A DNA stretch of 64,000 bases from Fragilaria radians. Lineage: Eukaryota; Bacillariophyta; Fragilariophyceae; Fragilariales; Fragilariaceae. A program made the translations under genes and the position numbers. The notes under the pieces are model-generated. The model was not told the DNA's origin, searched no databases, and saw only the letters and a list, made by a program, of their open reading frames with translations. The stretch is from NCBI GenBank assembly GCA_900642245.1, contig CAAAJI010000015.1, positions 404,977 through 468,976 of the forward strand, written 5' to 3'. Positions 31,371 through 42,240 of the stretch are shown here, piece after piece (position 1 is the first letter of the stretch; each line of letters begins with the position of its first letter).

Positions 31371-32540
31371 GGATGAGAGTGTACCTACCCTACCCAGTAT
31401 TTCAACCGTCTTGCTGGAAAATGTTGCTTTCTTTTTGTGTAATTTCATACATCTGATTTTACACGCCAATGTAGGAAACAAAAAAGGCAGAGTTAGAAAA
31501 ATGTCATTTCCAATGTGGTTTAGTTATAGAAATTAAATGCTGCTGCTTCCCACATAGTTCCAATGGTATAGCCACTATGTATGATTATTAAAAAAATAGG
31601 AAATTTTCTTTTCTTTCAGCATGCTGTCTTTGGAATCATTCTTTCTTATCCTAACATTTGCTTCTCTTCTTGATCAAAGGCGTTACAAAGCTTCGTTCCC
31701 CCAATGATATCTGTCTTTATTTGTCTCTTAATTTTTCGACCTTTTCCTTATCCTTTTGGTTTCTTTTAGATTCTTATTGTTGAGAATGATGTACCGAAGG
31801 GACAAATGCATCTCTTACAAATGTGTTACAAGAATGGGGAGACGCTCATACCAGACGCTAAAGAGACATGTAGAAATCCATTGAAAAGACACCCCACAAG
31901 AATCTAGCCTGTTGGGTGCCACTATACCAAAATACACGTTGAATAGAAATTGATGCATTTGAAAATAAACTTTGGCTTCCCTTCTTAAGTAATGGGCCGT
32001 TGACCCCAGGGACTAGGGTGTGAATTCAGGTTATAATTAATCAAGTTGGAGGACAGGTAACATAGGATAGCACCTTAAATACTTAAACAAAGTTAGAGGA
32101 CAAGGAACCTCCATGTCTCTATTTATAAAATCTTTTACATATTGCAGCTACGCTTTCCAGGAATGGCTGTTGACAAAAAATGTTTCATTCTCAAGGCTCA
32201 GATGCATTTGGAACATTGTCAACAATAGCACATGACTCATACCATGCAATACCTCCTCCGTACCATAAGATTATAGTCAAGACATTCATTTCCATTCTTC
32301 ATTACTTGAGGTTGGATGGGTGTAACTATGGCAGATACTTAATATATGTATTATTCATTTTCATGGGTTCTAATTTGCCTTATTGTGGCTTATTTTCATA
32401 TCAGTTCCAACTGTTTCACAATTTCTCTAAGCACTGTCAGCGTTTGAATTCATTATGTGTGTACTTGGTTGGGGTCATTTAGCTTTTTACCCTTTATCCT
32501 TAAGATGCTTTCAAATTTTCAATTCTTAATAAACTTTAGA
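31371..32540. other. Intergenic, duplicated, with a copy-1-only segment
   Basis: No gene. The stretch 31573-31833 is missing from the second copy (junction at about 41420). It contains T-rich sequence and no repeat or frame I recognise. The remainder matches 41218-42123. Confidence 0.6.
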
Positions 32541-33330
32541 TGTTGGGGCAAAAATTAGCCTACCACAAATACAATACCAATAGTTTTAGTCCCTAGCTAA
32601 TTTCCGGGTTCTTTTGCAATTGATCATCTGCGTGTTTTGCTGCGGGTGATTGCTTTAGTCTGTCACGAAAGGAAATTTCAATATTTTGCCAACAAAAATC
32701 ATGTCGAATCAAGAATCGAGCCCCACAGCACCGCCACGAAATTGATGGAATAACTCCCTTTTTTCAGGAGTGAGAATGGTGGACCACCAAGGAGACTCAG
32801 TCTTGAGTCCTCTTTCGAAAGTGGTCCGCCTTTTTGTGATAGGGCGAATGCCAGAGACCCTCCAACATTGCCACAAAGTCAAGCCTGCTTCATCGCAATG
32901 GCTTTCATCGTTTGAAATCTCATTGTCCGAGTTATCAGATGTGGTTTCCGGTTCAGTTGAACTATCAACCACTAATCCAATAACTCGTAAGAACGAGATA
33001 TCCTGTAAAAAGGGTAGAGGAAGGAGGGAGTGCAACAGGTTAGTGATAGAATTGAGCATGGAATTAACATCAATTTATTTTTTAATTTTCGAGGCAAAAA
33101 CGGGCTTCGCATTTTGCGTCACAATTTTACTGAAATATATCGCAGTGCCTATTTGGAAAAATAGGCTTGACGTGTCAAAAAAGTATTGTGGCCACAGTTC
33201 TTTTTTCACAAAGAAACCCGGAAAATCCGAGTTTTTCGCAGTATTGTGTCAGGCTACCGCAAGTAAAAAAAATCAGTCACGAGTAAAATTACAATAGTCA
33301 ACTATTGTGGTAGGCTGCCCTTAGAAACAG
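32541..33330. mobile_element. TIR element present only in copy 1
   Basis: About 790 bases absent at the matching place in copy 2 (about 42132-42138). The ends are inverted repeats: GGGGCA...TTAGCCTACCACAAATA on the left (32545-32571) and CTATTGTGGTAGGCTGCCCTT on the right (33302-33322), which read as the complement. A second inverted pair lies further in: CTAATTTCCGGGTTCTTTT at about 32598 and AAGAAACCCGGAAAATCCG at about 33212. A minus-strand frame of 116 residues (33059-32709) is not recognisable as a transposase. The features fit a non-autonomous DNA transposon with long imperfect TIRs. The target-site duplication is not clear. Confidence 0.7.
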
Positions 33331-33457
33331 AACGGTATAATATAATGTACCGGGAGAAGCAGGTAAGGTTCCCACAGCATTTCAATCCTGTTTCTTTAAC
33401 CGATTGGAATTTTCAACGGATTCAAGCATTCAAAGAGAATGTACGGTTGACACAATC

Positions 33458-34750
33458 ATGTCAAATCCAGAGGATGCGATGCTTGAACCGATTGAGTCCA
33501 TACCCTTTAGCGATGAATTTTCAATATCTGAGGTGATTATGCTGACAACTCGCATCGATGATGACGATGAAGTGGAAAAAAATGTTTCCTCCGAGAATCG
33601 TCATCATGAAGTAGACCTTGAGCAAAGCTCAAATTTATTGTCTATCGAACAACAAAATTTCTCACAAGATATCAACCCTCCTGTACCCTTCCAAGGTAAG
33701 GAGAAGAAGACACAACTAACAAAATTGTCACAAAAACAATTTTTACAAAATCTCATGGCATCCGATTTTAGTCATGACAATCAAACAAAGGATACCAGTT
33801 CGCTCCCATTTCAGACAACTCTGAGTGGCGATGATATCCTAAGAGAAGAACTATGGGAAACTATTGATAGCATTAGAACTTTAAACATCTCCGAAGATAT
33901 CGATAAGAACGATTTATTTTGCAAGGCAATGACAAAGGAACACCCTTTCATGCCTGCTCATATGTATTCTAAGGATAGCATAGACTGGGAAGCTTTGGAA
34001 TCGCTTGACCAACAGCAGATAGAAAGAGTTACAGAAACTGAAACATCGAGACTGCTTTTTGAACCGTCAATATATGAGAGACCTATTAACAAGAATAATG
34101 CAGAATACGAGTTGCAAAACTTGACAACTATCCAGGCATCTGTGTTAAACTTTGTTAACCTTCAGGACAAAGAAGCAGGAGAGGAAGAATCAAGTTATGA
34201 AATCAATTTCCTACCGTCTTGCATTGAAGAAAAGGTTTCAAGGCACAAATTAAAATTAAATTTTATCGAGCCAAAAGATAGTGTCGAGGATAATTCAGAT
34301 CCGGAGGAATCATATAAAATTGCAGGACTTGAACCAGAAAATGATATTCAAAAATCTATAATATCCTTTGCTCAGAAAGAAAAATCGAAAGCTTGTGAAA
34401 TGAAGAATATGAAACGAAAGATATTGAAGGAGCCAGCGATTAAAGTTTATTTTGAAAAGCGAGAAGTCGATGTCATATTTGGGCGAGGATCAGGTCCCAA
34501 TATTCACAACAAATCATTTCGTGCGTATGTAGCACAATTTCAAGATGCCTACTTGACAGGAAACGCAGTAACAAAAAACAAGATTGTTGAATCTTTGATT
34601 CAATGGGTCAATGAGAAAGGTGGGAGATTTCTTGACAAGGATGAGATTGGGTGGTATGAGGTGTCTGCCAAGGCTGTCCAAACAAAGGTTCGTCAACTTG
34701 TTCGAGAAATGAATACCAAGGCTCAAAAGTCAGCACCCCCAAAAAAGTGA
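33458..34750 (+). CDS. DUF6824-type protein, intact copy
   Basis: 430 residues from the ATG at 33458. An earlier in-frame ATG at 33404 is not kept in the second copy, where that region is out of frame, so the later start is preferred. The DUF6824 domain is C-terminal (about 330-418): EVDVIFGRGSGPNIHNKSFR, AYVAQFQDAYLTGNAVTKNK, GGRFLDKDEIGWYEVSAKAV, KVRQLVREM. Then comes a short basic tail ending PPKK. The long N-terminal part is acidic, with islands shared with the 23141 gene: SDEFSISEVIMLTT, KLSQKQFLQNLM and TTLSGDDILREELWE. Its function is unknown; membership of a diatom-expanded family is the only firm statement. It is the intact version of the frameshifted gene at 42241. Confidence 0.75.
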   Translation: MSNPEDAMLEPIESIPFSDEFSISEVIMLTTRIDDDDEVEKNVSSENRHHEVDLEQSSNLLSIEQQNFSQDINPPVPFQGKEKKTQLTKLSQKQFLQNLMASDFSHDNQTKDTSSLPFQTTLSGDDILREELWETIDSIRTLNISEDIDKNDLFCKAMTKEHPFMPAHMYSKDSIDWEALESLDQQQIERVTETETSRLLFEPSIYERPINKNNAEYELQNLTTIQASVLNFVNLQDKEAGEEESSYEINFLPSCIEEKVSRHKLKLNFIEPKDSVEDNSDPEESYKIAGLEPENDIQKSIISFAQKEKSKACEMKNMKRKILKEPAIKVYFEKREVDVIFGRGSGPNIHNKSFRAYVAQFQDAYLTGNAVTKNKIVESLIQWVNEKGGRFLDKDEIGWYEVSAKAVQTKVRQLVREMNTKAQKSAPPKK

Positions 34751-35257
34751 AAAAGATTTTGCACAATCAACTATATATTGAATGTTAAAAAGTTTTTTGA
34801 AAAGTGAAAGTTGAACCATCAACAAGGACCTTCCAACAAATAGGGAATATTTCACGGAGCGCATGAAATCAACGTGAATAAGTCAAAAACTGAGTTAGCA
34901 TAAATTTGCTAATAGTCAATGTTGAAGATATCCTTTAACAATCATACCCTTTAGTTTCATTTGTTAAGGTTATTCATTAGGCATGTTTGGATATGGAAGC
35001 ATGTGTTTGTCATGGATTAAGTTTAGCTAATTTTAGTAATAATAACATTTACGAGAATTCTTTTCTATTCTGGATTCTTTCTTTTTCCGTATCATTAGGT
35101 GAGGGCTTCCAAACACTCTAAAAAGTGGGTTCCTGTTTGTTCTCTTTTATCCTAATGTTAGCAAAAATCTAACTAAGTTATGTAAGTAGTTGTCACTTCA
35201 TCTAGTTTCGGATTGCAACATTTATTAAGTTGGTAGTACTCTCACACTTCAAGCAGC
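34751..35257. other. 3' flank and presumed 5' LTR/leader of a Copia remnant
   Basis: Non-coding, matching 43535-44041 in copy 2. The last part presumably contains the 5' end of the Copia remnant that begins with gag at 35258; I cannot set an LTR border. Confidence 0.4.
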
Positions 35258-37170
35258 ATGACTGATTTAAGCACTATTCGAGTGATTCCATTTTATGGAA
35301 AGAGTGAGGAGTGGCCTACAAGGTTCCCAAATTTCCTAGTCAAGGCAAAGTTTCACGGCTTCATGGATGATTCGTTAGGGAAAAGAAGGATATCAAGACT
35401 GACAGAGCTTTGACATGGATTACAAAGAAGAAATGAAATTGTTGATTTCAGCAGATATAAATGAATTTAGCATATATGGAGCTAATTTTATCAATCGATG
35501 ACAAGACCAGTAACTGAAATGTGGCAATTAATTTGTTGAAATGGTGCAATAGTAAGGAGTCTTCTGATGGTAGCACTTTCATGGCATACAGAACAAGTTT
35601 GAGCCCATATCCGCACCAACTCTGGTAAAAAAAGAGGTATGTTTTCGCCAATGTGTTTTGAAGACGGGAAAAGATTCTGAAATTTGATTAAATGAGCTTG
35701 AAGAACTAGAATCTAGTATTGCTTACAGTTCATGATCCACGTCTTGAAAAAAAAGCTTCGGATTATGATCTACAGCTTGCAATGATGGAAAATCGTAATA
35801 GCTACAAGTTGAACCCGTTAACAGTTGATAAGGTGAGGAATACTTTGAATTTAAGATTTGAGAGATTCAGTATGAAGGCTAATGAAGAAAACGAAAATGA
35901 AAATGTTCAGGATGTTGCTCTGGTAGGACAGCTTAAAGGAATAAATCTTGGTCACAAGGCACAAAACAAAAAGGAAAAAATTTGACAAAATGGCGGAAAC
36001 TAAGGAAATTTTCACAATAGCTCTTCTGTACTTATTGCCGCAGGTCAGGGTATTTGAAGAACGATTGGTTCAAATTGAAAAATGCATCAAACCAAAACAA
36101 GAATATCGGTACGACCAGTTGCAACAAGTAGCAACGCCGTCAAAACTTTAATTCCAAGAATGTCGCATTTAAGTGAAATGTGGATGTGTCGTAGTGGCGC
36201 AAGTTGTCAATTGTGGAAGGGTGGACTAACGTTAAGGACATAGATGACGTAATCACAATTGGAAAGGGAGAGTCTATGCATGCTACTTGGGACCAAGAAC
36301 TTGTCAGAGGAATGATAAAGTTGAAAGAGAGTTTCTTACCAATTAAGAAAGGATCTGTTCTCTGCAAATTCTGCAGGATTAAAGGACAAACTCAGGGATG
36401 AGATCTGGGCTGAATATGCTACGACGACTCCCTTCTTATCAAATGTGATCTCAGCGAAGTCTGAACTCAAGAGTTCTCATGCGTTACTTTTTGGAAGTAA
36501 ACCAATCTTGAATACCAGTTTAAGAATGTTTAGTGAAGTTGGTGTTGTTACCACAAAGAATACGATTCAAGGCAAGTTGACAATGCTCTGCGGAGATTGA
36601 AAGTAGAAAAATTATGTTCTATTTTTTAGAAAATTATGGAAGACTACTCTTGTTTATTAATGATACAAGATTGGAGTCTTGATTGACTGATTTTTTGTTA
36701 TTCTAGTATTCCTTCAGATCTTCCTATTATTTTGGATGAATTATTATATTATTCAGGTAAGTCAAAATATCTTTTGACTTATTTTTTTCTAAGTCATGAT
36801 ACACTTCATGAAACACATATGATTTATTATCACCTAAATTTAGAGATCTTTGATTTGTATCATCTAAAAGTTGTAAACGAAAAAACAACAGCCATTATTC
36901 TTTTCGGTTGTTGTTGTTTTAGATGTACTAAAATAGATGATATTATTTGGTCGCATAAGATGCATTAATATTGGGTTAATGATAAATCTACAGCAATATT
37001 TACTAATGAGGATGAAATCATTGAGCTACAAGTAGGAAAGAGATTTTAAAAAAGTGAAGACAATGAGGCCACCACCTAAGTTACAGAAGATGATGAGATT
37101 AAATCAAAAGCAAAATTAAATTAGTCCCTAGGAAACATAAGCAATTAATGATTACAAGGATGGAAGAGCA
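35258..37170 (+). pseudogene. Copia gag-integrase remnant, copy 1
   Basis: Begins with a gag-like frame (MTDLSTIRVIPFYGKSEEW, then FPNFLVKAKFHGFMDDSLGK), broken by stops. Later frames give the polar gag end (ANEENENENVQDVALVGQLKG, about 35877-35940), a protease-like W-M-C-R-SGA at about 36182-36202, and the integrase C-terminal block HALLFGSKPILNTSLRMFSEV, GVVTTKNTIQGKL (about 36480-36580). An acidic linker (NEDEIIELQVGKRF, about 37006-37047) follows. The catalytic integrase core and the reverse transcriptase are absent. Between 36600 and 36900 lies sequence shared with the LTR-like fragment at 20.5 kb. The same remnant is at 44042-45960. Confidence 0.7.
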
Positions 37171-37974
37171 ATTTCTTTTGAGCAAGACTTGATGCATGTA
37201 GTGTAATTCTTTTCTTTTTTCATTTCTTTTCTACTTCTTTTTGCATGAGGACCTCTAACATGTCAATGCATTGCTGAGATGTTCAAGGTTATGGTCCTGA
37301 CACACTATCACATTAGCGTCTCATAGTTATGTAAATTGAGCATTGTAGGAGTGGTGAAATTTCCAGACCTGATGATATGCCATCATGCTCAATGTCCTAG
37401 ATGCCAGCTTTAGCATGTAACGCGAGGAGGAATTCCTAATTTACAATGATATCCATCAGTAATCACATGCTATTCAGAGAGTATTTCAGAATCCTTTCCT
37501 TTTTTGATTTCTTGATACAATCTCAATAATCTCTGGAATTTTCCTTAACAATCATCTCAATACAAATTTCAGGCAATAAGTCATGCTCACTTGCCATTTT
37601 GAATTCTTCCTAAAGTAGAGGGATTTGATTATTTGAAAACTAAATTTTTCTCATGTGCAAGCCATCATGGGATGGGGAGTAGGGTGACAAGGGATTACAA
37701 AATGTGAGCTTTAGTAAGAAAAAGGCAGCTGCAACTCTAATTTAGCGATATTAGATTTTAAGTGAGTATTCCAAGAAACTATTATAATTCAGGCGAGCCT
37801 TGAAATATTGAGTGCTAAACATATACATTCTTTTTGATCTAGGCATAGTTATTGGGCTACAGATATTGGAAGTCGCGCTCCCGATACAAACTGTACAGTA
37901 GTTACTTCGAATAAAAAAAGGCATCCTAGAGAAGTAAGGTCACGATTGATCAAAAGTCAAATTTGTGAATTCTC
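37171..37974. other. Upstream region of the MORN gene, copy 1
   Basis: Non-coding. The part from about 37665 to 37800 is missing from copy 2 (junction at about 46428), so the two MORN genes have different upstream sequence from about 0.18 kb outward. No promoter box identified. Confidence 0.5.
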
Positions 37975-39390
37975 ATGACGTCCAACTTTCCACCCTCAAT
38001 TCAGTCTTTGATTCATTTGGAGAATTACCATCTCTCAGATGCTTCGGGAGAGACAGGACTTTACACAGGTCCTGCAACGTTAGCCTCATCCTCGGCAATC
38101 GCAACAACCGCGGAACACGAAGATACCAAAATGACGAGTAGTACAAGTACTTCTAGTGCCCCATCGACTAAGGATGTAGGGTTGGTATCAGCTTCTACGG
38201 CAGGTTCCTCGTTAATTCTCCTCCCCCACGGTCCAAATGGAGATTTTCGTTACGATGAAGGTCGGAGGTATGTTGGATCATGGGAATCTGGTCATTGGCA
38301 TGGTAAGGGGCAAGCCTCTTGGCCTCATGGGAATACGTATGAAGGAGAGTATGATCATGATCAAAGGCATGGATATGGAATCTACCATTGGAACGATGGA
38401 CGATGGTACGAAGGCCATTTTCAACATGATGTACGACATGGAAAGGGAAAATATATGACATTTTCTTCATCATTGAAATCAACAACACCAGTAATGACAT
38501 CGTTAGGACGAAATTCTTCTTCAGGTTCCAATTCAGGAACTAACAACATAAATGTTAATTTTCAAAATGTTGAACCTGATTGTTGTTATGAAGGAGATTT
38601 CCAACAGGGTCAACCTCATGGAGAAGGAACATATCTTTTTCCCGGTGGCAAATATGTTGGATCCTTTGAGCGCGGTCTTTATCACGGTTGCGGAGGTAAG
38701 TTTTTGTTCTACCTCGTCAACATGGATGGTGATACAACATCCAGGTGTGATTAATAGAGCGCTACTGCACTACTCGTCAATTTTTATGGATACCCAATCC
38801 AATTCATTTATTCTCACAATTTCAAATTTTTCGCTCACTAAAACTTTGTACTGTATTTATTGCTCCGCTATTTCTTGAACACGTAATTATGATTAACACT
38901 AGTTTGTACATGGGACAATGGACGTGTATACAAGGGAGAATGGAAGAATGGTATGGCTCATGGAAATGGCATCGAAACGAATGAAAGTGGTCGAATTGTT
39001 CATGATGGCATGTGGCAGAATGATGAACCAATCGATAAAATGCGACGACTCAATTCCACAAGAGCTTTCTTTTCCAGCCCATCGCTTGGAAACATCATGA
39101 ACATTCCTGCGAGTAACGTCGTGGCGGCCCCATTATCATCACAAGCAACAAGCAAGGCTAAGGAGGAATCATTCAAAATAAAACCTCCTATGACTTATCA
39201 ACCTGCTGATCTTGCTCCAGTGAAAGAACAAGATCACCTTGAACCCGTCGTAAATGTTAGACTTCATGACGCACTTGGCCGAAAAGGAACCTTTCGAGGC
39301 ATGGTATTGAATGGAGTACCCCACAGTGTCGGCCACATGATATATAGCGATGCTAGCAGCGATGTCCTTACCTACCAGGGATTCTGGGAG
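37975..39390 (+). CDS. MORN-repeat protein, 3' end lost in assembly gap
   Basis: Partial gene. Exon 1 is 37975-38695; donor GTAAGT; intron 38696-38902 ending ACTAG; exon 2 begins at 38903 and runs into the N gap at 39391. The phase-1 join gives ..HGCGVCTWDNGRVYKGEWK... Exon 1 has MORN repeats (RRYVGSWESGHWHGKGQASW, YEGEYDHDQRHGYGIYHW, WYEGHFQHDVRHGKGKY, CYEGDFQQGQPHGEGTYLF). The complete version is at 46608-50070, so only about the first third is present here. Relative to it, one MORN Tyr (HGYG) is Cys (HGCG). The missing two thirds are not elsewhere in the window in this orientation. Confidence 0.75.
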
Positions 39391-39410
39391 NNNNNNNNNN
39401 NNNNNNNNNN
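39391..39410. other. Assembly gap of 20 N
   Basis: Twenty undetermined bases sit exactly where copy 1 of the duplicated block ends inside the MORN gene and the upstream region of the second Kir-like gene begins. The true length is unknown. Confidence 0.99.
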
Positions 39411-39725
39411 TGTAAACTCTGTACTCTACTGTATTAATAAAACGCACAAGGGTTATGGGGTTGCGCCTGTCAGATCGGATATAAAACTTTTTTAGTAGAT
39501 GTCTATTCGTGGTTTGTGACACAAAAGGTTACGGGTTAAAAGAATTTGCACGGTTTCGGCTGAAGGCCAGATCGGAAATTTTTTTTAGTTAGTGTAGATT
39601 GTTGGCTGTGGTTATGATTAGTAGTAGTATATCATGATATCTTGTCTATACGACAGGGTGCTAGTAGGAAACTACTAACCGTACTTTCATTGTACTTTGA
39701 TCCAATCTTTGAAAAGTAGTGTGTC

Positions 39726-41217
39726 ATGTCCACCCTGAATCGACGCTTTCGAGAAGAATCCAAGCAGCAGAATAGTCATCTTGTTCCTGCTAATGATGAT
39801 AAGAATGATGGTCATGATGATGGTGATGGAGTATCATCTGAAAATAATCGAATCAAAGAAGGAACCTCTCGCCAAATGGCGCCACCTCGATTGATCTTAC
39901 GTAATCAACCATTCCATCAATCGAAGAATCGTGGTGTTATGATTCGTGTTTGTGGTCTCTCGGAGAATAATACTTGGAAGATCTTACTACGTGAAGATTT
40001 ATATCATTGGTTATTACGTCAGGGTACGATCCGTACTTGTTTTGGAATCCTCATCCTTTGGACAATGCAAATATGTTTGTTTGCATGGATCTATATGTCC
40101 GTCGATTATTTATATGACAAGATTGATTGTGGATTAGTCAATCCTTCTGATCCTCGTCGAATATTACATTTTGGTGCCTATTTTGCATTTTCCTTACAAA
40201 CTACAACAACTGTGGGATATACATTACCCAATGGAGTCAATGGATTCTTTGAGGATTGTCCTGGCATACAAGTTTGTATTTTCTTTCAAATGCTTCTTTC
40301 TATGATTTTTAATGCATGCTTCGTCACATTCTTCTATGCCTCGACTTGCCAAAGTTGAGAATCGATCCGAACAAGTCATATTCTCGAATAAGGCTATCCT
40401 TTCCAAGTCGACCCTACAACAGGATTATAATTCCGATTCTACTACTACTACTCCTGCGGATCCTAATCATCATGACTCGACGTCGTCATCGCCATCGCCC
40501 CCATCATCTTGGACATTCTCTATTCGTGTTGCAGATATCGATGTTACCCATCCAATTCTAGAAGCACATGTTCGATTGTATGCCAAGGTTGGAACACAAA
40601 TCATTGAAATGAGACTCATATCACCCAATGATGTATTGGGTGGATGTCTCTTTCTGGGATGGCCGACAACTCTGATACACTCCTTAGATAATCATTCACC
40701 CCTCTATCCAACCGATTATCCCATCATTAATCCCTTTCAATTACCACATGCTGGATTAAATCTACGTTTAGCTGAAGCTCATGCAGGAGAAAGTTATCGT
40801 TTCGTTTGTCCCAAATGTGGTGAGGCATATGGAACAATCACACAACTACGTAACCATATTGCCTTTAATCAAAAGACAGAAAAGAATGATAATCTACCCA
40901 TGGAGGGAAGTCATCGGGAGATTTCTCTAGAGGATGTCAAGGAACCACCTCCACCATCGCAAAAGGAATTACTGGAAGCGTTTCCTGATGAAATTATTGC
41001 CGTCGTAGAAGGTGTTGATCCTCATACCTCTGGAACATTCCAAGCACTACAATCGTATACGAGAGATGACATTGTATTTGGTGGTACCTTCGCAGATTGT
41101 TGTTCTGTCACGTCAAACAAACAAATTAATATCCACCTTGAACATTTTCATAAGATTGTGAAGGATGACACTGAAGAAGAAGAAGTATCAGCAGTTGTAG
41201 GAACAAAGGAAGATTAA
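39726..41217 (+). pseudogene. Kir-like channel, copy 2, frameshifted
   Basis: Near-identical to the gene at 29874-31370 but with one extra base at about 40339-40342 (TATGCCTCGACTTGCC against TATGCACGACTTGCT). The first frame therefore ends at 40358 after 210 residues, just past the second membrane helix. The cytoplasmic domain continues in another frame (40312-41217). The selectivity filter (TVGYT) and the CPKCGEAYGT insertion are unchanged. Other differences are mostly conservative, and the acidic tail lost a few Glu codons. It is either a young pseudogene, a haplotype allele, or an assembly error at one base. Confidence 0.8.
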
Positions 41218-42240
41218 GGATGAGAGTGTGTCTACCCTACTCAGTATTACTACCATCTTGCTGGAAAATTTTGCCTTCTTTTTGTGTAATTTCATACATC
41301 TGATTTTACGTGCCAATGTAGGAAACAAAAAAGACAGAAATAGAAAAATGTCATTTCCAATGTAGTTTATTTAGTTACAGAAATTAAATGATGCTGCTTC
41401 CCACATAGTTTCAATATTATTGGCTACTGGAGACGCTCAGACCAGATGCTAAAAAGACATGTAGAAATCCATATAAACAACACCCCGCAAGAATCTAGCC
41501 TGTTGGGTGCCACCAAACCAAAATACACATTTGTGTAGAAATTGATGCATTTGAAAATAAATGTTGGCTTCCCTTCTTATGTAATGGGCCGTTGACTCCA
41601 GGGACTAGGGTGTGAATTCAGATTATACTTAATCAAGTTGGAGGACAGGTAACTTAGGATAGCACCTTAAACACTTAAACAAAGTTAGAGGACAAGGAAC
41701 CTCCATGTCTCTATTTATAATTTTTTTTACATATTGCAGCTACGCTTTCCAGGGATGGCTGATGACAAAAATTATTTCATTCTCAAGGCTCAGATGCATT
41801 TGGAACATTGTCAACAATAGCACATGACTCATACCATGCAATACCTCCTCTGTACCATAAGATTATAGTCAAGACATTCATTTCCATTCTTCATTGCTTG
41901 AGGTTGGATGGGTGTAATTATGGCAGATACTTAAATATATGTATTATTCATTTTCATGGGTTCTAATTTGCCCTATTGTGGCTTATTTTCATATTAGTTC
42001 CAACTGTTTCAAAATTTCTCTAAGCACTATCAGCGTTTGAATTCATTATGTGTGTACTTGGTTGGGGTCATTTAGCTTTTTACCCTTTATCCTTAAGATG
42101 CTTTCAAATTTTCAATTCTTAATAAATTTTAGAGGTAGAGAAGCAGGTAAGGTTCCCACAGCATTTCAATCCTGTTTCTTTAACCGATTGGAATTTCAAC
42201 GGATTCAAGCATTCAAAGAGAATGTACCGTTGACGCAATC
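41218..42240. other. Intergenic, copy 2
   Basis: Matches 31371-33457 of copy 1 but without the 0.26-kb segment and without the TIR element. The empty site for the element reads AAATTTTAGAGGTAGAGAAGCAGG at about 42124-42147. No gene. Confidence 0.6.

Larger units (their letters stand above)
29597..39390 (+). repeat. Segmental duplication, copy 1
   Basis: This block (Kir-like channel, DUF6824 gene, Copia remnant, MORN gene) is repeated in the same order and orientation at 39411-48028. The match covers coding, intronic and intergenic sequence with mostly single-base differences; it is clear from about 29746 onward. Three large differences are seen: about 31573-31833, about 32541-33330 and about 37665-37800 are present here and absent from copy 2. 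Copy 1 ends at an N gap inside the MORN gene. Confidence 0.9.

Noticed and set aside
32770..33297. 175-codon plus-strand frame
   Set aside because: Lies within the TIR element, opposite another open frame; neither shows transposase motifs.
33404..33457. Upstream in-frame start of the second DUF6824 gene
   Set aside because: In copy 2 the same stretch is out of frame, while the start at 33458/42241 is shared.
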